Shown here one piece after another: positions 34,189-42,672 of a stretch of DNA of 64,000 nt. A model generated the notes under the pieces. It saw only the letters and a list, made by a program, of their open reading frames with translations. It did not search any database and had not been told where the DNA came from. The position numbers and the translations under genes are program-made. How positions within the stretch are numbered: the first letter of the stretch is position 1; each line of letters begins with the position of its first letter. Origin of the DNA: Variovorax atrisoli 110B (lineage in GTDB: Bacteria; Pseudomonadota; Gammaproteobacteria; Burkholderiales; Burkholderiaceae_C); assembly GCF_000382045.1 (NCBI RefSeq), contig NZ_KB907458.1, positions 1-64,000 of the forward strand, written 5' to 3'.

Positions 34189-37071
34189 TCAAAAGTGATA
34201 TTTGTCGCTGCGGCGTTTGAATGCCTCCTCGGAGCCTTCCATGATTTCCAGCACGGCACCCGCCACTTCCAACCGATCGAGCCCACCTTGGGCCAGAGGC
34301 TGGCCACGCCCGCTCCGAGCTTCCAACGCATAGATGAACTCTGCATCTCCGTTCACAGGTAGATTCGCGTTGTGCGTTGCCACGATGAGTTGCCGCTTCT
34401 CCTTGGTTGCGCGCAAATCTTTGACCAAGGTCTTGTAGATGAAGCTCGAATCCAACTCATCCTCGGGCTGGTCAATCACGATCGGACCGATGCCTCGCGC
34501 AAGCATGAGATTCAGCAGCACGGTATTTCGTTGCCCCTCTGAAAGAGCACCGCTCATGGAGCCTGCTGCGGTGCCGTCGTCTCGGCGCAGTTCCACGTCT
34601 ACGCCATCATCGATTCTGTTCAGGCGAACGGATTCCCAGATCGGCCGAACGTCTGTGCTGTCCAGGTGCTTCATCAATGCAGGCTGTAGGTCTTCCGCAA
34701 TGTCGCCATACAAATAGGGAATCGCCTGCTGATCGGTCCGAGCCGCCTCGACAGTCTCCCAAGGGGATGCCTCCGTTTGACGACGCTTCCAGGAGGCAAA
34801 GAGATCATCGCCTAGTTCCTCCCAGCGACGCGCGAGCTTCCCGCGCCCGTCCCTTGGCGCGAGTCGTTGCCATGCGGCTGCGAATGAGGGCTTGTCCGCC
34901 ATGAACTCGGTCGAAATGCGCACGGTCTGTGAGACGACTGACGCCTCCATGGCTCGGGCGGTGTCACGTCGAAGTTCGAATTGCTCACGCCAGACGTCAT
35001 GTAGCTCTTTCAGAACCACGGGGAATTCGTCAGCGCGACGCTTGACCTCGATCAGCTCCCGTTGTCGCGTATCGACCAGCTCAAGCTTGCTCTGCCTTGC
35101 TTCCTCCAGTTCTTGCAGGCGCGCGATGTCGTCTGGCTGGATGCCTTTCTCCGCACACGCGGCCTTGAAACGATCCTGTGCAGCTTGGATTGCGTTCCGG
35201 GTGGCCTGGGCTGCATCAGTGCCAGTTGCCTTCGAAAGTGCAAGTTCAAAACGCTGCGCCGAATCTGCGAGTTCTTTCATGAAAGCTTGCCGAGCGGCGT
35301 TTGCCTGGGCGACGGCGGTCTGGAACCAGACTGCTTGGGGCCAATCTTTTCCCGCATCAGGCGGCAAGACCTCTTCCCGGTCGAAGAACGTAATCAAGTC
35401 CACAACTTGCTGCACATCTCGCTCGCCCACTTTGACGAATTCATCAAGAAAGCGTTTCGCACTAAGTGCAGCCTGGTTCTTGACCGAATCCTCCTGCACA
35501 GATTCGCGCGCCTTGAGCTGTCGCTGCAACTCTGTCGCCTCTTGGGTTGCGACTTTGATTTCATCAAGGAGGCGTGACTCGTCGCGTTGTGTCTGGAATA
35601 GCGATGTCAAACGCGCTTGAATATCCCGCTGTTTTAGCTGCAGTTCAATAAGCGCGGGACCACATGATGAATCGATGAGTGCCAAAACTTGGCTTTGCCC
35701 GGCACCGTCCCCGGTCATTCTACTCAGCTCTCCTTGACCGAAGAACTGAGCCTGCAACTGTCTGAGCACGGTCGCAAGGTCATGTACATCGCGGCCTTCG
35801 ATTCGTCGTCGTTGGTCGCTGGGTTTCGATGGCATGTAGATGAGCGTGTCGGGAACACCGCCTTCGGCTTGGAACTCAATACGGACCTCGGCTGCGGCAT
35901 CGATGAGCGTCGCCAATAACTGCTCCCGCTTTCTTCCAAGCGAAGTATCTCGCCCGTTTTTAGGGCTAGGGTCTGTTTCAAGTGCGAATCGCAGGTATTC
36001 GAGCAACGAAGATTTTCCACTTCCTCGGCCACCAATGATGCAGTTCAGGTTTTCCGAGAAGTGCACTTTTTGATCGGCTAAGAACTTGGCGCCCTTGACA
36101 GCAATACTGTTGATCCGCGGGTGCTTTTGCGCCTCGCTCGGTCGCGGCCCCAGCACCCGAACCCGAGAGCGAGGGTCAAGAAAGGCTTGCCGCAGCGCCT
36201 CCGTTGAAGGCTTGGACATCCTGACCCAGGTATGGCGGTATCCGAGGGAGTTCGCTAGTGGCAGACCTGTTTTAGGATCAGTCTGCAGGGATTTCGCATC
36301 CGAAGACATAACGTAGGCCGGCTGGCGCTCTTGACGCGACCATTGCGCGTTGCGGCCATCGAGAATGTCAAGATAAGGTTGAGCCGGCGGATTAGCCGTC
36401 ACCTCCACCGCGAAGAGGTTCAGATTTTGGTAGTCAGCAATGTTCCGCGGTTGCGACAGGATGCCATCGTTCTGGTCTGCGTGAGCGGCAATGCTGATGC
36501 CTCGGTGTTCATTCTGAACGACCTCCAGTAGCTTCTTGAGGCTGACGTTCTCCCCTGCCATGCGCAGGGGTTCCGGCCGTCCATTCTTAAAGCGATGGCC
36601 TTCACCGAGGCCGAGCTTCGTTAGAAGCATGTTTACCCGGCGTACATGAGAAAGCTTCCGGGCCGGATCAAAAAGGCAAAGCACATGGTATCCAACGTCC
36701 ACTTCAAAGCCTGGCAGGATGTAAAGCGGAGGTCGATTCAGCTCCCGGGCCACAGACTTGTTCTGTTCGACGAGATGGCAGAGAAACCAGTCTCGCGGCT
36801 CGGCCTTCTGTGAAAAATTGTGGTCGGTAACGCCAATCACCTCTAAGTCCAGCGCGTGGCATCGGCGCAGATATGTGCGAGCCGCCTCTTGAATCTTGCT
36901 TTCATCCGGCACGTTTGGTCCAACGTTGCCATGAACGTCAGGGGGCGGTGGATTCAGCGGTCGTCGGGGATCACCTAGCCTGGTTTCAGGATCAGCCCAG
37001 TTGCCGTTGTCGTCGGGGGTTTGGACTTGAAAGTCGCATTTGAACCAACGCATTCCCTGATATTCAGTCAT
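34189..37071 (-). CDS. TrlF-family PHP-SMC ATPase (Ppl-like defence protein)
   Basis: A 960-residue protein with two modules. The N-terminal PHP-type phosphoesterase/nuclease has WFKCDFQVQTPDD, VIGVTDHNF, GISIAAHADQNDG and SSDAKSL, each supplying metal-ligand His/Asp residues (about 10-280). The C-terminal SMC/ABC-type ATPase has Walker A IIGGRGSGKSSLLEYL (about 345-360), a long coiled coil (about 480-700), a signature-like GALSEGQRN, and Walker B PIVIDQPEDELDS. NCBI names this architecture TrlF; a similar protein is the single-gene anti-phage system Ppl. The UvrD-like helicase gene lies 221 bp upstream on the same strand. Confidence 0.85.
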   Translation of the reverse strand: MTEYQGMRWFKCDFQVQTPDDNGNWADPETRLGDPRRPLNPPPPDVHGNVGPNVPDESKIQEAARTYLRRCHALDLEVIGVTDHNFSQKAEPRDWFLCHLVEQNKSVARELNRPPLYILPGFEVDVGYHVLCLFDPARKLSHVRRVNMLLTKLGLGEGHRFKNGRPEPLRMAGENVSLKKLLEVVQNEHRGISIAAHADQNDGILSQPRNIADYQNLNLFAVEVTANPPAQPYLDILDGRNAQWSRQERQPAYVMSSDAKSLQTDPKTGLPLANSLGYRHTWVRMSKPSTEALRQAFLDPRSRVRVLGPRPSEAQKHPRINSIAVKGAKFLADQKVHFSENLNCIIGGRGSGKSSLLEYLRFALETDPSPKNGRDTSLGRKREQLLATLIDAAAEVRIEFQAEGGVPDTLIYMPSKPSDQRRRIEGRDVHDLATVLRQLQAQFFGQGELSRMTGDGAGQSQVLALIDSSCGPALIELQLKQRDIQARLTSLFQTQRDESRLLDEIKVATQEATELQRQLKARESVQEDSVKNQAALSAKRFLDEFVKVGERDVQQVVDLITFFDREEVLPPDAGKDWPQAVWFQTAVAQANAARQAFMKELADSAQRFELALSKATGTDAAQATRNAIQAAQDRFKAACAEKGIQPDDIARLQELEEARQSKLELVDTRQRELIEVKRRADEFPVVLKELHDVWREQFELRRDTARAMEASVVSQTVRISTEFMADKPSFAAAWQRLAPRDGRGKLARRWEELGDDLFASWKRRQTEASPWETVEAARTDQQAIPYLYGDIAEDLQPALMKHLDSTDVRPIWESVRLNRIDDGVDVELRRDDGTAAGSMSGALSEGQRNTVLLNLMLARGIGPIVIDQPEDELDSSFIYKTLVKDLRATKEKRQLIVATHNANLPVNGDAEFIYALEARSGRGQPLAQGGLDRLEVAGAVLEIMEGSEEAFKRRSDKYHF

Positions 37072-37292
37072 ACGTATTGCCCCTCCAGGCCATTTTTGCG
37101 TGCGATTTTTCGACCACCAAAGTATGCATCAGCTTGTTTGGTTTTCCGCCGCCCACTGGCGGAGTCAGTGCTTCGATCGTTGACCGGTGCAATTCCTTCA
37201 TTCAAAGCCGCACCTTGATAGCCCCTTTGTGCCCTGCTCGTCATAGATTCATTGGGCCGACGATGCGTCGCCAACGCCCGATTACGCCAACT

Positions 37293-38849
37293 TCACTTCC
37301 GCAGTGCGGCTTTCACGGCCTTGCTGGTCATGAAGCGCGATTCCTCGGTGAACGACTGGCGCGCGTGTCGGCTCCACATTGGGGCATGGTGTAGCCAAAG
37401 GCGGCGGCGCGCGCGTGTCACCGCTACATACAGAATCCTCCGTTCCTCGTTCAACTGCCCCTTCAACTTGCTTCGGCTGTCGGGCAATACGCCATCCGTA
37501 ACTCCAACCACGAACACATGGTCCCATTCCATGCCCTTCGCCTGGTGGATGGTGGTAACGGTGACTGCGTCGCTCGCTACATCCTGAAGAGCGCGCGCTT
37601 GTAGCTCGGCAGCCGTCCCAAAGGCTCGGCACATGGGCTGCCAGGCGTTCAGGTAGTTGCGCAGATCCTTGTCGGCCCGTATGCCGCCGCGCAGTCGCAG
37701 GTAGGCCTGAGCACAGCCCATGTAGCGCGTTTCCAGATAAGGGGACTGGGCCGAAGCTACCTTGGCGGTCTCGGACACAAAGGTGTTCCATCGTTTGGAT
37801 CGCAGCGTGTCAGTCAGGTCGTCCTCGGCGATCACGTCCTCCAGCACAACACCAAGTTCATCGCGATACCGGCCCCGTCGTTCGCGCACACCGGCACCGC
37901 TGCCAGCGGCAAGCGACGGGTCAGGTAGATGCTGCTCAACAGCTCCGACCACCCGAATCAGTTCGAGCAACCGTTCGTCGAGCAGTGCGCCGGCTCCGAG
38001 GAGCGTGGACGGCACGGCCACCGAGCGCAGCGCCTGCGCCACGGGCCTGACGGTCGAGCGGTAGGGGCCCAGCACGGCGATGTGGGAGGGGGACACCCCA
38101 CTGGCGACCAGCTTGCGGATGCGGGTAGCAACGCGCTTGGCCATCGTGGTCGAGTCTGCCGATTTGGTGTATTTCGGTTGCTTGCCCGTTTTCTTGGTCT
38201 TGATGGCAGGACCACCCATCGGCTTGGAAAGGGCCTCGGCCAGATCGGCGGTCTCTCGGGTTAGCCGGAAAGAGGTAGACAGCGGCAGAGTTTTCACACC
38301 CTCGATCATCGATTCCAACGGTGTGTAGGTAACGCCGGCGAACCCGTATAGGACCTGCATCCTGTCGCCCAGCGCGACCATCGACTGCACCTGGCGAGCG
38401 AGCTGCACGATGAATTTGAGTTGGAGCGCGCTGCAGTCCTGGTACTCGTCAATGATCAGGTGATCGGCATCTACGGCCTGCTGCCCTCGCTTCTTCACGG
38501 CCTGCATGCCTCGGCGCAGCATCTTGTCGTAGGCTTCGCGCTCAAGGCCCGTGGGGACCGAGATACCACCTCCAGCGGCCCGAAGAGCACAGGCATGGCA
38601 GGTCAAGACGGTGACACCAGCGTGATTGCCCAGGCCCACCGCATGCAGCCGAGCCTTGAAGTTGTCGACCGTGGCGTTGGAATGCGAGAGCACCAGGATC
38701 TTGGTTCCGCGCTCCGCCTGCAGGAGATGGGCGACACGCGCAATGGCCGCCGTGGTCTTCCCGCTGCCGGGACACGCCTGTACCTCAACGTATCGGCTGG
38801 TGCCTTCGGCAATGCGCCGAATCTCTTCGGAAAGCTTGTTTCTCTTCAT
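37293..38849 (-). CDS. UvrD/PcrA-like superfamily 1 helicase
   Basis: A 518-residue ATP-dependent helicase. Motif I QACPGSGKTTAAIARV, Ia ILVLSHSNATVDNF, II LIIDEYQDCSALQ, III VALGDRMQVLYGF, IV STSFRLTRETADLA, V VTTIHQAKGMEWDHVFVVG, and VI ERRILYVAVTRARRRL. It is about the size of GajB of Gabija systems and lacks the large 1B/2B insertions of full UvrD. It lies upstream of and collinear with the PHP-SMC ATPase gene, suggesting joint action in defence, but the 221-bp gap leaves room for separate promoters. Confidence 0.88.
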   Translation of the reverse strand: MKRNKLSEEIRRIAEGTSRYVEVQACPGSGKTTAAIARVAHLLQAERGTKILVLSHSNATVDNFKARLHAVGLGNHAGVTVLTCHACALRAAGGGISVPTGLEREAYDKMLRRGMQAVKKRGQQAVDADHLIIDEYQDCSALQLKFIVQLARQVQSMVALGDRMQVLYGFAGVTYTPLESMIEGVKTLPLSTSFRLTRETADLAEALSKPMGGPAIKTKKTGKQPKYTKSADSTTMAKRVATRIRKLVASGVSPSHIAVLGPYRSTVRPVAQALRSVAVPSTLLGAGALLDERLLELIRVVGAVEQHLPDPSLAAGSGAGVRERRGRYRDELGVVLEDVIAEDDLTDTLRSKRWNTFVSETAKVASAQSPYLETRYMGCAQAYLRLRGGIRADKDLRNYLNAWQPMCRAFGTAAELQARALQDVASDAVTVTTIHQAKGMEWDHVFVVGVTDGVLPDSRSKLKGQLNEERRILYVAVTRARRRLWLHHAPMWSRHARQSFTEESRFMTSKAVKAALRK

Positions 38850-38997
38850 GTTAACGACAGGCAGAGAACGCAGACTCGTGTTGAATGACTCCGCGTCGGA
38901 TGTGTGATGGGGGACGGTGCGCGTAGGTATCGGTCATCCGTTTTCGGTGAGACGCGAAGAAACGGAATTCTGAAAAGAGAGATTTTTCGGCTCTGTA

Positions 38998-39110
38998 GGG
39001 CTCAGCAGCGCAATGCCGGATTTGTAATGTTTTGGCAGCTGCGCTGATGAGCCAAAACTGCTGAGAAGCATCGAAAACGATAAGAGAAAGTCATGTTTTC
39101 GATGCTCACC
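38998..39110. repeat. Nested and tandem inverted repeats (possible origin)
   Basis: Outer dyad CTCAGCAG/CTGCTGAG (39001-39008, 39058-39065) encloses the dyad GTTTTGGC/GCCAAAAC (39029-39036, 39051-39058). Immediately after comes a perfect 12-bp dyad AGCATCGAAAAC/GTTTTCGATGCT (39067-39078, 39095-39106). All lie in a 314-bp gene-free, AT-rich spacer (38850-39163) next to the Rep-like gene. Options are a replication or nicking origin, a regulator site, or convergent termination. Confidence 0.55.
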
Positions 39111-39163
39111 ACAACGAGCAAAAGAAAAAAGCCTGTACCTATACCAATAGGGGAAGTAGAGAC

Positions 39164-39988
39164 TTAGCGCTTGTCCGGGAAAACCCCGCTCAGTGCTGCG
39201 CTTCGTGCGTTTTTCTCCCAGGTTTTCGCACTGATCCGGTTGAGCGCGCGAATCATCGACGGATTCGCTGTCTTCGCCTTTTGCAGCACAAACATCGTGC
39301 CGACGAGATAGCGCTTGGAACTGAACATCCTACGCGCGCGCGCATGAGCGGCCTGGGCGCTGGTCGACTTTCCTTTCAAGTTCTTGCCGAGCGCGCGGCG
39401 AGTACCAAACTCCCAGAACCGCACGTTCCGGTTCCAGAAGCCATCAAAATCGTAGTTGTGAAATTCGGCGACCGTACCGAGTTGCGCTGCGCGAAGTGCA
39501 GCGCTCCCTTGCAGCCGCACTTCTGTGTGCAAGCCATGCTGCCCCTTGGAAGGGGTGGACAGTTTCGTTGGCTGATCAGCGTAGAGGGCCAAACGGCGCA
39601 TCTGTTCGCGACCACCGAAGTAGACGGTCTCCTTGAACTTCTTGATCTTCTTCGGGCTGTGGCGCAAGGTGACCGTTTGGAGGAAATAGCGCAGCATTCG
39701 GAGCGCCTCGATGCGAAAGCGCGTCGTGTAGTCCCTGGCCACCTCCGCGCCTGCCGGCTCGGACGCGATGGTCGTCCCGAGCGTCGACATCAGAGTAAGA
39801 AAGAAGCTGGCAGCAGGCTGGCTCACCTCGAGGACATATGGCCAGTTCGGCATGAAAGGGACGCTGACGCCATGGTACCCGAGCTTATGGCAGTGCTGTT
39901 CCAACTCGGTGCATTGCGCTCTGGAGAGCGGCCCGCTGAGGCGAATCTTGACGTGGTCGAATGCATCGACCCGGGTGGGTTTGCGCAT
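39164..39988 (-). CDS. Rep-like protein (filamentous phage/plasmid replication type)
   Basis: A 274-residue protein. FDHVKIRLSGPLSRAQ at the N-terminus, and the pair KETVYFGGREQMRRLALYADQ with HTEVRLQGSAALR in the middle, look like the conserved segment of inovirus/rolling-circle Rep proteins (typically TxYxGSR...lriYdK...RiElrl). The catalytic tyrosine pair is not obvious. The ATG at 39986-39988 (MRKPTRVDAFDH) starts the conserved part; the frame is open further upstream. It is preceded by an HTH protein gene and an AlpA gene on the same strand. Confidence 0.45.
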   Translation of the reverse strand: MRKPTRVDAFDHVKIRLSGPLSRAQCTELEQHCHKLGYHGVSVPFMPNWPYVLEVSQPAASFFLTLMSTLGTTIASEPAGAEVARDYTTRFRIEALRMLRYFLQTVTLRHSPKKIKKFKETVYFGGREQMRRLALYADQPTKLSTPSKGQHGLHTEVRLQGSAALRAAQLGTVAEFHNYDFDGFWNRNVRFWEFGTRRALGKNLKGKSTSAQAAHARARRMFSSKRYLVGTMFVLQKAKTANPSMIRALNRISAKTWEKNARSAALSGVFPDKR

Positions 39989-40193
39989 GATGGTGATTGG
40001 TATTCTTGGCGTGAAGGTTGGGTTGACTGGCCGGCGGCGTTGCGCGAGTTGCGCGGTAGCGCGAGAAATGCCGCAACGCTGGTACGGCGCGAGAGTTGCC
40101 GAGGCAGGAGAGATGGCGTTGCCGCAAACGCGGCGCCGCCAATCGAGGCCAGTAGGGTGGATCTGACCCGCCGATCGGGCACTTGGCCCAGGG

Positions 40194-41159
40194 CTAACCC
40201 GGAATGTCGAAGAGCCTGTTACGTCGGGGTGGAAGGTCGAGCAGGCTGGCGTAGGTCTTACGCCAGCCGTCATCGCCTTTGGCGGGGGGAAGTGGGTGCA
40301 TCTTGTCGAGACGGCGTTTGACGCTCGACTTGTTCAACTCCATGACGACGCCGATTTGGGCAAGCGAGTCACCGTCGCGGCGCATCTTCAGCATTACGCG
40401 ATCAGAAATTTGCGCTGCAATGAATGCTTCGGTCAAGAAATTGTGGCGACCGTCTTCGACGCCCACTTGAACCATGATGTCCTGGGGGCCAACGAGAAGA
40501 CCCGACTCCGCAGTCGAACTGCGAATCGAGAAGGCCGCGTGAGAGAGAGGATCGGGCTCACAGACAGCAACATCGAAAAGCTCGCTCGTCACATCCCGGA
40601 AGCGAACGGCATCGTCCTCGTCGTCGAAGTGCGCGAACATGAGCACGTAGTAGCCCTGGCGCTTGGCCTCCATGTTCAGTTGGCTGATGCCCTCGAACAT
40701 GTGCAAAGGGATCGGGTGGGGAATGCGCTGCATGATCGCCAGTGCTTTGTGCGACATGATGCCGATCGTCTTGCAGTACAGCAGCCCTTCGTTGCTCGCC
40801 CAGTCGAATGCGCGCTCACTGACATGACGGAAGGTATGGTCGGCCGCATCTGCAGGGGCAGGAAACAGCGTTGACTGCGCTTGCAGTTGGTGAAGCACGC
40901 GGCTGGGGGCTGTGAGCAACGTTTCGACCGCGTTGCGCTGCATCTGCACGCCGGCGATCGGTTGCCCGGTGCGTACCTGCTGGATCGAGTACGCGTTGAG
41001 GTAGCCGAGGGGCAGCGCGGGGGTGTACGCGAACATCAGCACGCCGTTTTCCGCAGAAAGCGACGCTGTGGCATCTGGTACTGCTGCGGTAGGCGCGAAC
41101 TTTGGCGACGGAGAGGCGGGCACGTTCACGGGGAGCTTGCCAGAGGGAGGGGAGGACAT
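40194..41159 (-). CDS. Hypothetical protein with C-terminal HTH
   Basis: A 321-residue cytosolic protein with no P-loop. The middle has RIPHPIPLHMFEGISQ, VLMFAHFDDEDDAVRFRDV and LFDVAVCEPDPL. The C-terminus is a probable helix-turn-helix (DRVMLKMRRDGDSLAQIGVVMELNKSSVKRRLDKM, about 255-290), resembling the resolvase-like HTH of plasmid RepA-type proteins. It lies between the AlpA and Rep-like genes in the same direction, so a role in element replication or its control is a guess. Confidence 0.6.
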   Translation of the reverse strand: MSSPPSGKLPVNVPASPSPKFAPTAAVPDATASLSAENGVLMFAYTPALPLGYLNAYSIQQVRTGQPIAGVQMQRNAVETLLTAPSRVLHQLQAQSTLFPAPADAADHTFRHVSERAFDWASNEGLLYCKTIGIMSHKALAIMQRIPHPIPLHMFEGISQLNMEAKRQGYYVLMFAHFDDEDDAVRFRDVTSELFDVAVCEPDPLSHAAFSIRSSTAESGLLVGPQDIMVQVGVEDGRHNFLTEAFIAAQISDRVMLKMRRDGDSLAQIGVVMELNKSSVKRRLDKMHPLPPAKGDDGWRKTYASLLDLPPRRNRLFDIPG

Positions 41160-41406
41160 GTGTAATGCCGTATGAATGGGTTGAAGATGCCTTGCCCCTA
41201 GGCCACCTGTGCGGGCTTTGGAAGCAAGGTCAAAACGAAGTCAGCTCGATGCTTGCCACCGGCTAAAGCCCAGGCATGATCAAACTAAGGACCGATAAAG
41301 GTGAGGGCGACGGCGATCTCAATGCCGCATGTTGCCAAGGTCGCTTGAGGCGGCAAGCAGGCCGTCACTGGATGGTTGTCGGGCTGCTTGGTAGGGATGC
41401 CGCTGC

Positions 41407-41709
41407 CTAGGTCGGCTTCGTGTGGCCTTGGGCACGCGATGGGTCGATCATCAGCGCTTGCTGCATCGCTACCACCTCGCTCGCGAAGTAGCCACGCGTT
41501 CTTGGGCCGTTAGCGCGCGCCGCCGGAACGATTCCGGCCGAGACGCGGTTGTAATAAGTAGACCGCGACCAGCCCATCAAGGCGATAAATTGATTGAGCC
41601 GGACGAACTGTTCCGGGGTTTGTCGGGCTGTTGTGCAGATTTCCTGCAAGACGTCGACAGGGCAATGTTGCGACGTTGGATCGTTGTGGACTTTCTTCAC
41701 CATACGCAT
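41407..41709 (-). CDS. AlpA-family HTH regulator
   Basis: About 100 residues. FVRLNQFIALMGWSRSTYYNRVSAG is the AlpA/phage-regulator helix-turn-helix (first line of a MerR-like winged helix), followed by GYFASEVVAMQQAL. The frame opens far upstream, but the conserved part needs only the start MRMVKKVHND (41709 or 41703). AlpA proteins activate excision or control prophage-like modules. It is first in the apparent AlpA-HTH-Rep gene order. Confidence 0.75.
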   Translation of the reverse strand: MRMVKKVHNDPTSQHCPVDVLQEICTTARQTPEQFVRLNQFIALMGWSRSTYYNRVSAGIVPAARANGPRTRGYFASEVVAMQQALMIDPSRAQGHTKPT

Positions 41710-41928
41710 TTCGAAAACGCATTGGGGCGCTTCCCCTAGCGAGTTGACGAAGTCTGGTCGAATCTGGGCGAACCCACAACCGAGCCAGTAAGCGAACGAT
41801 CGTAAAGAAGTCCCGAGCAACAGACTTGGAGCGACAAGCCTTCCGAAGTCATGAGTTGCCGACGTGATGCCGCAAAACCTTCGGGGAACGGTGCCCGGCC
41901 AATATAGCAAGGAGTTGGAAGCCGCGCA

Positions 41929-42660
41929 ATGCTTGATGAAACGCTGATGAGTGCAGGCCATTCAAACAGCGACCTCGTCGTCAAGTACGTCCAATCAAAG
42001 AAGTGGCGCGTCACCCTCAGCCTCGACGACAGCGGCATCGAAGCCACCGGCCGCTATCAGGCCGGCGCCACCTTGTCCCTGGACAACCCCTTCGGCCTGA
42101 ACGACCTGTTCTACGTCAGCGCCAACCACAACATCAGCAACCACCTCTTCGGCGACCCGGCCAAGGGCACCGAAGGCCAGACCGCTCACTACTCGCTGCC
42201 ATACGGCTACTGGCTGCTGGGCCTCACGGCCTCCAACAGCCAGTACCACCAAAGCGTGGCCGGTCTGAACCAAAACTACGTCTACTCCGGTAAGAGCAAC
42301 AACGCCGAGGTCAAGCTCTCGCGCCTCGTCTACCGCGACCAGAGCCGCAAGACAAGCTTTGCGATCAAGGGCTGGCGCCGCGAGTCGCGCAACTTCGTGG
42401 ATGACACCGAGGTGGAGGTGCAGCACCGCGTGGTCGGTGGCTGGGAGCTCAGCCTCAATCACAAGGAGTACATCGGCGAGGCGACACTCGAAGGCACGCT
42501 GGCCTACAAGCGCGGCACCGGCGGCTTCGGTTCGCGCACCGCGCCGGAAGAGGAGTTCGGCGAAGGCACGTCGCGGCTGAAGCTCTACACCGCCGACATC
42601 AGTCTCAACGCACCGTTCAAGCTCGGCGAACAGAAGCTGCGCTACTCCGGCCGGACGCGC
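41929..42660 (+). pseudogene. TpsB (ShlB/FhaC) outer-membrane translocator fragment
   Basis: About 240 residues of the beta-barrel of a two-partner-secretion transporter: WRVTLSLDDSGIEATGRYQ, GATLSLDNPFGLNDLFYVS, AHYSLPYGYWLLGLTAS, VYSGKSNNAEVKLSRLVYRD, HRVVGGWELSLNHKEYIG and LKLGEQKLRYSG-like strands. The signal peptide and POTRA domains before residue 15 and the last strands after 42660 are absent. The open frame continues to 43092 only as antisense of the next gene. No TpsA passenger is nearby. It is a broken relic. Confidence 0.8.
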
Positions 42661-42672
42661 TCGTGGTTAAGG

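Noticed and set aside
34189..38849. Calling the pair a Gabija system
   Set aside because: The ATPase has an N-terminal PHP domain and no TOPRIM nuclease at the C-terminus, and the gene order is reversed.
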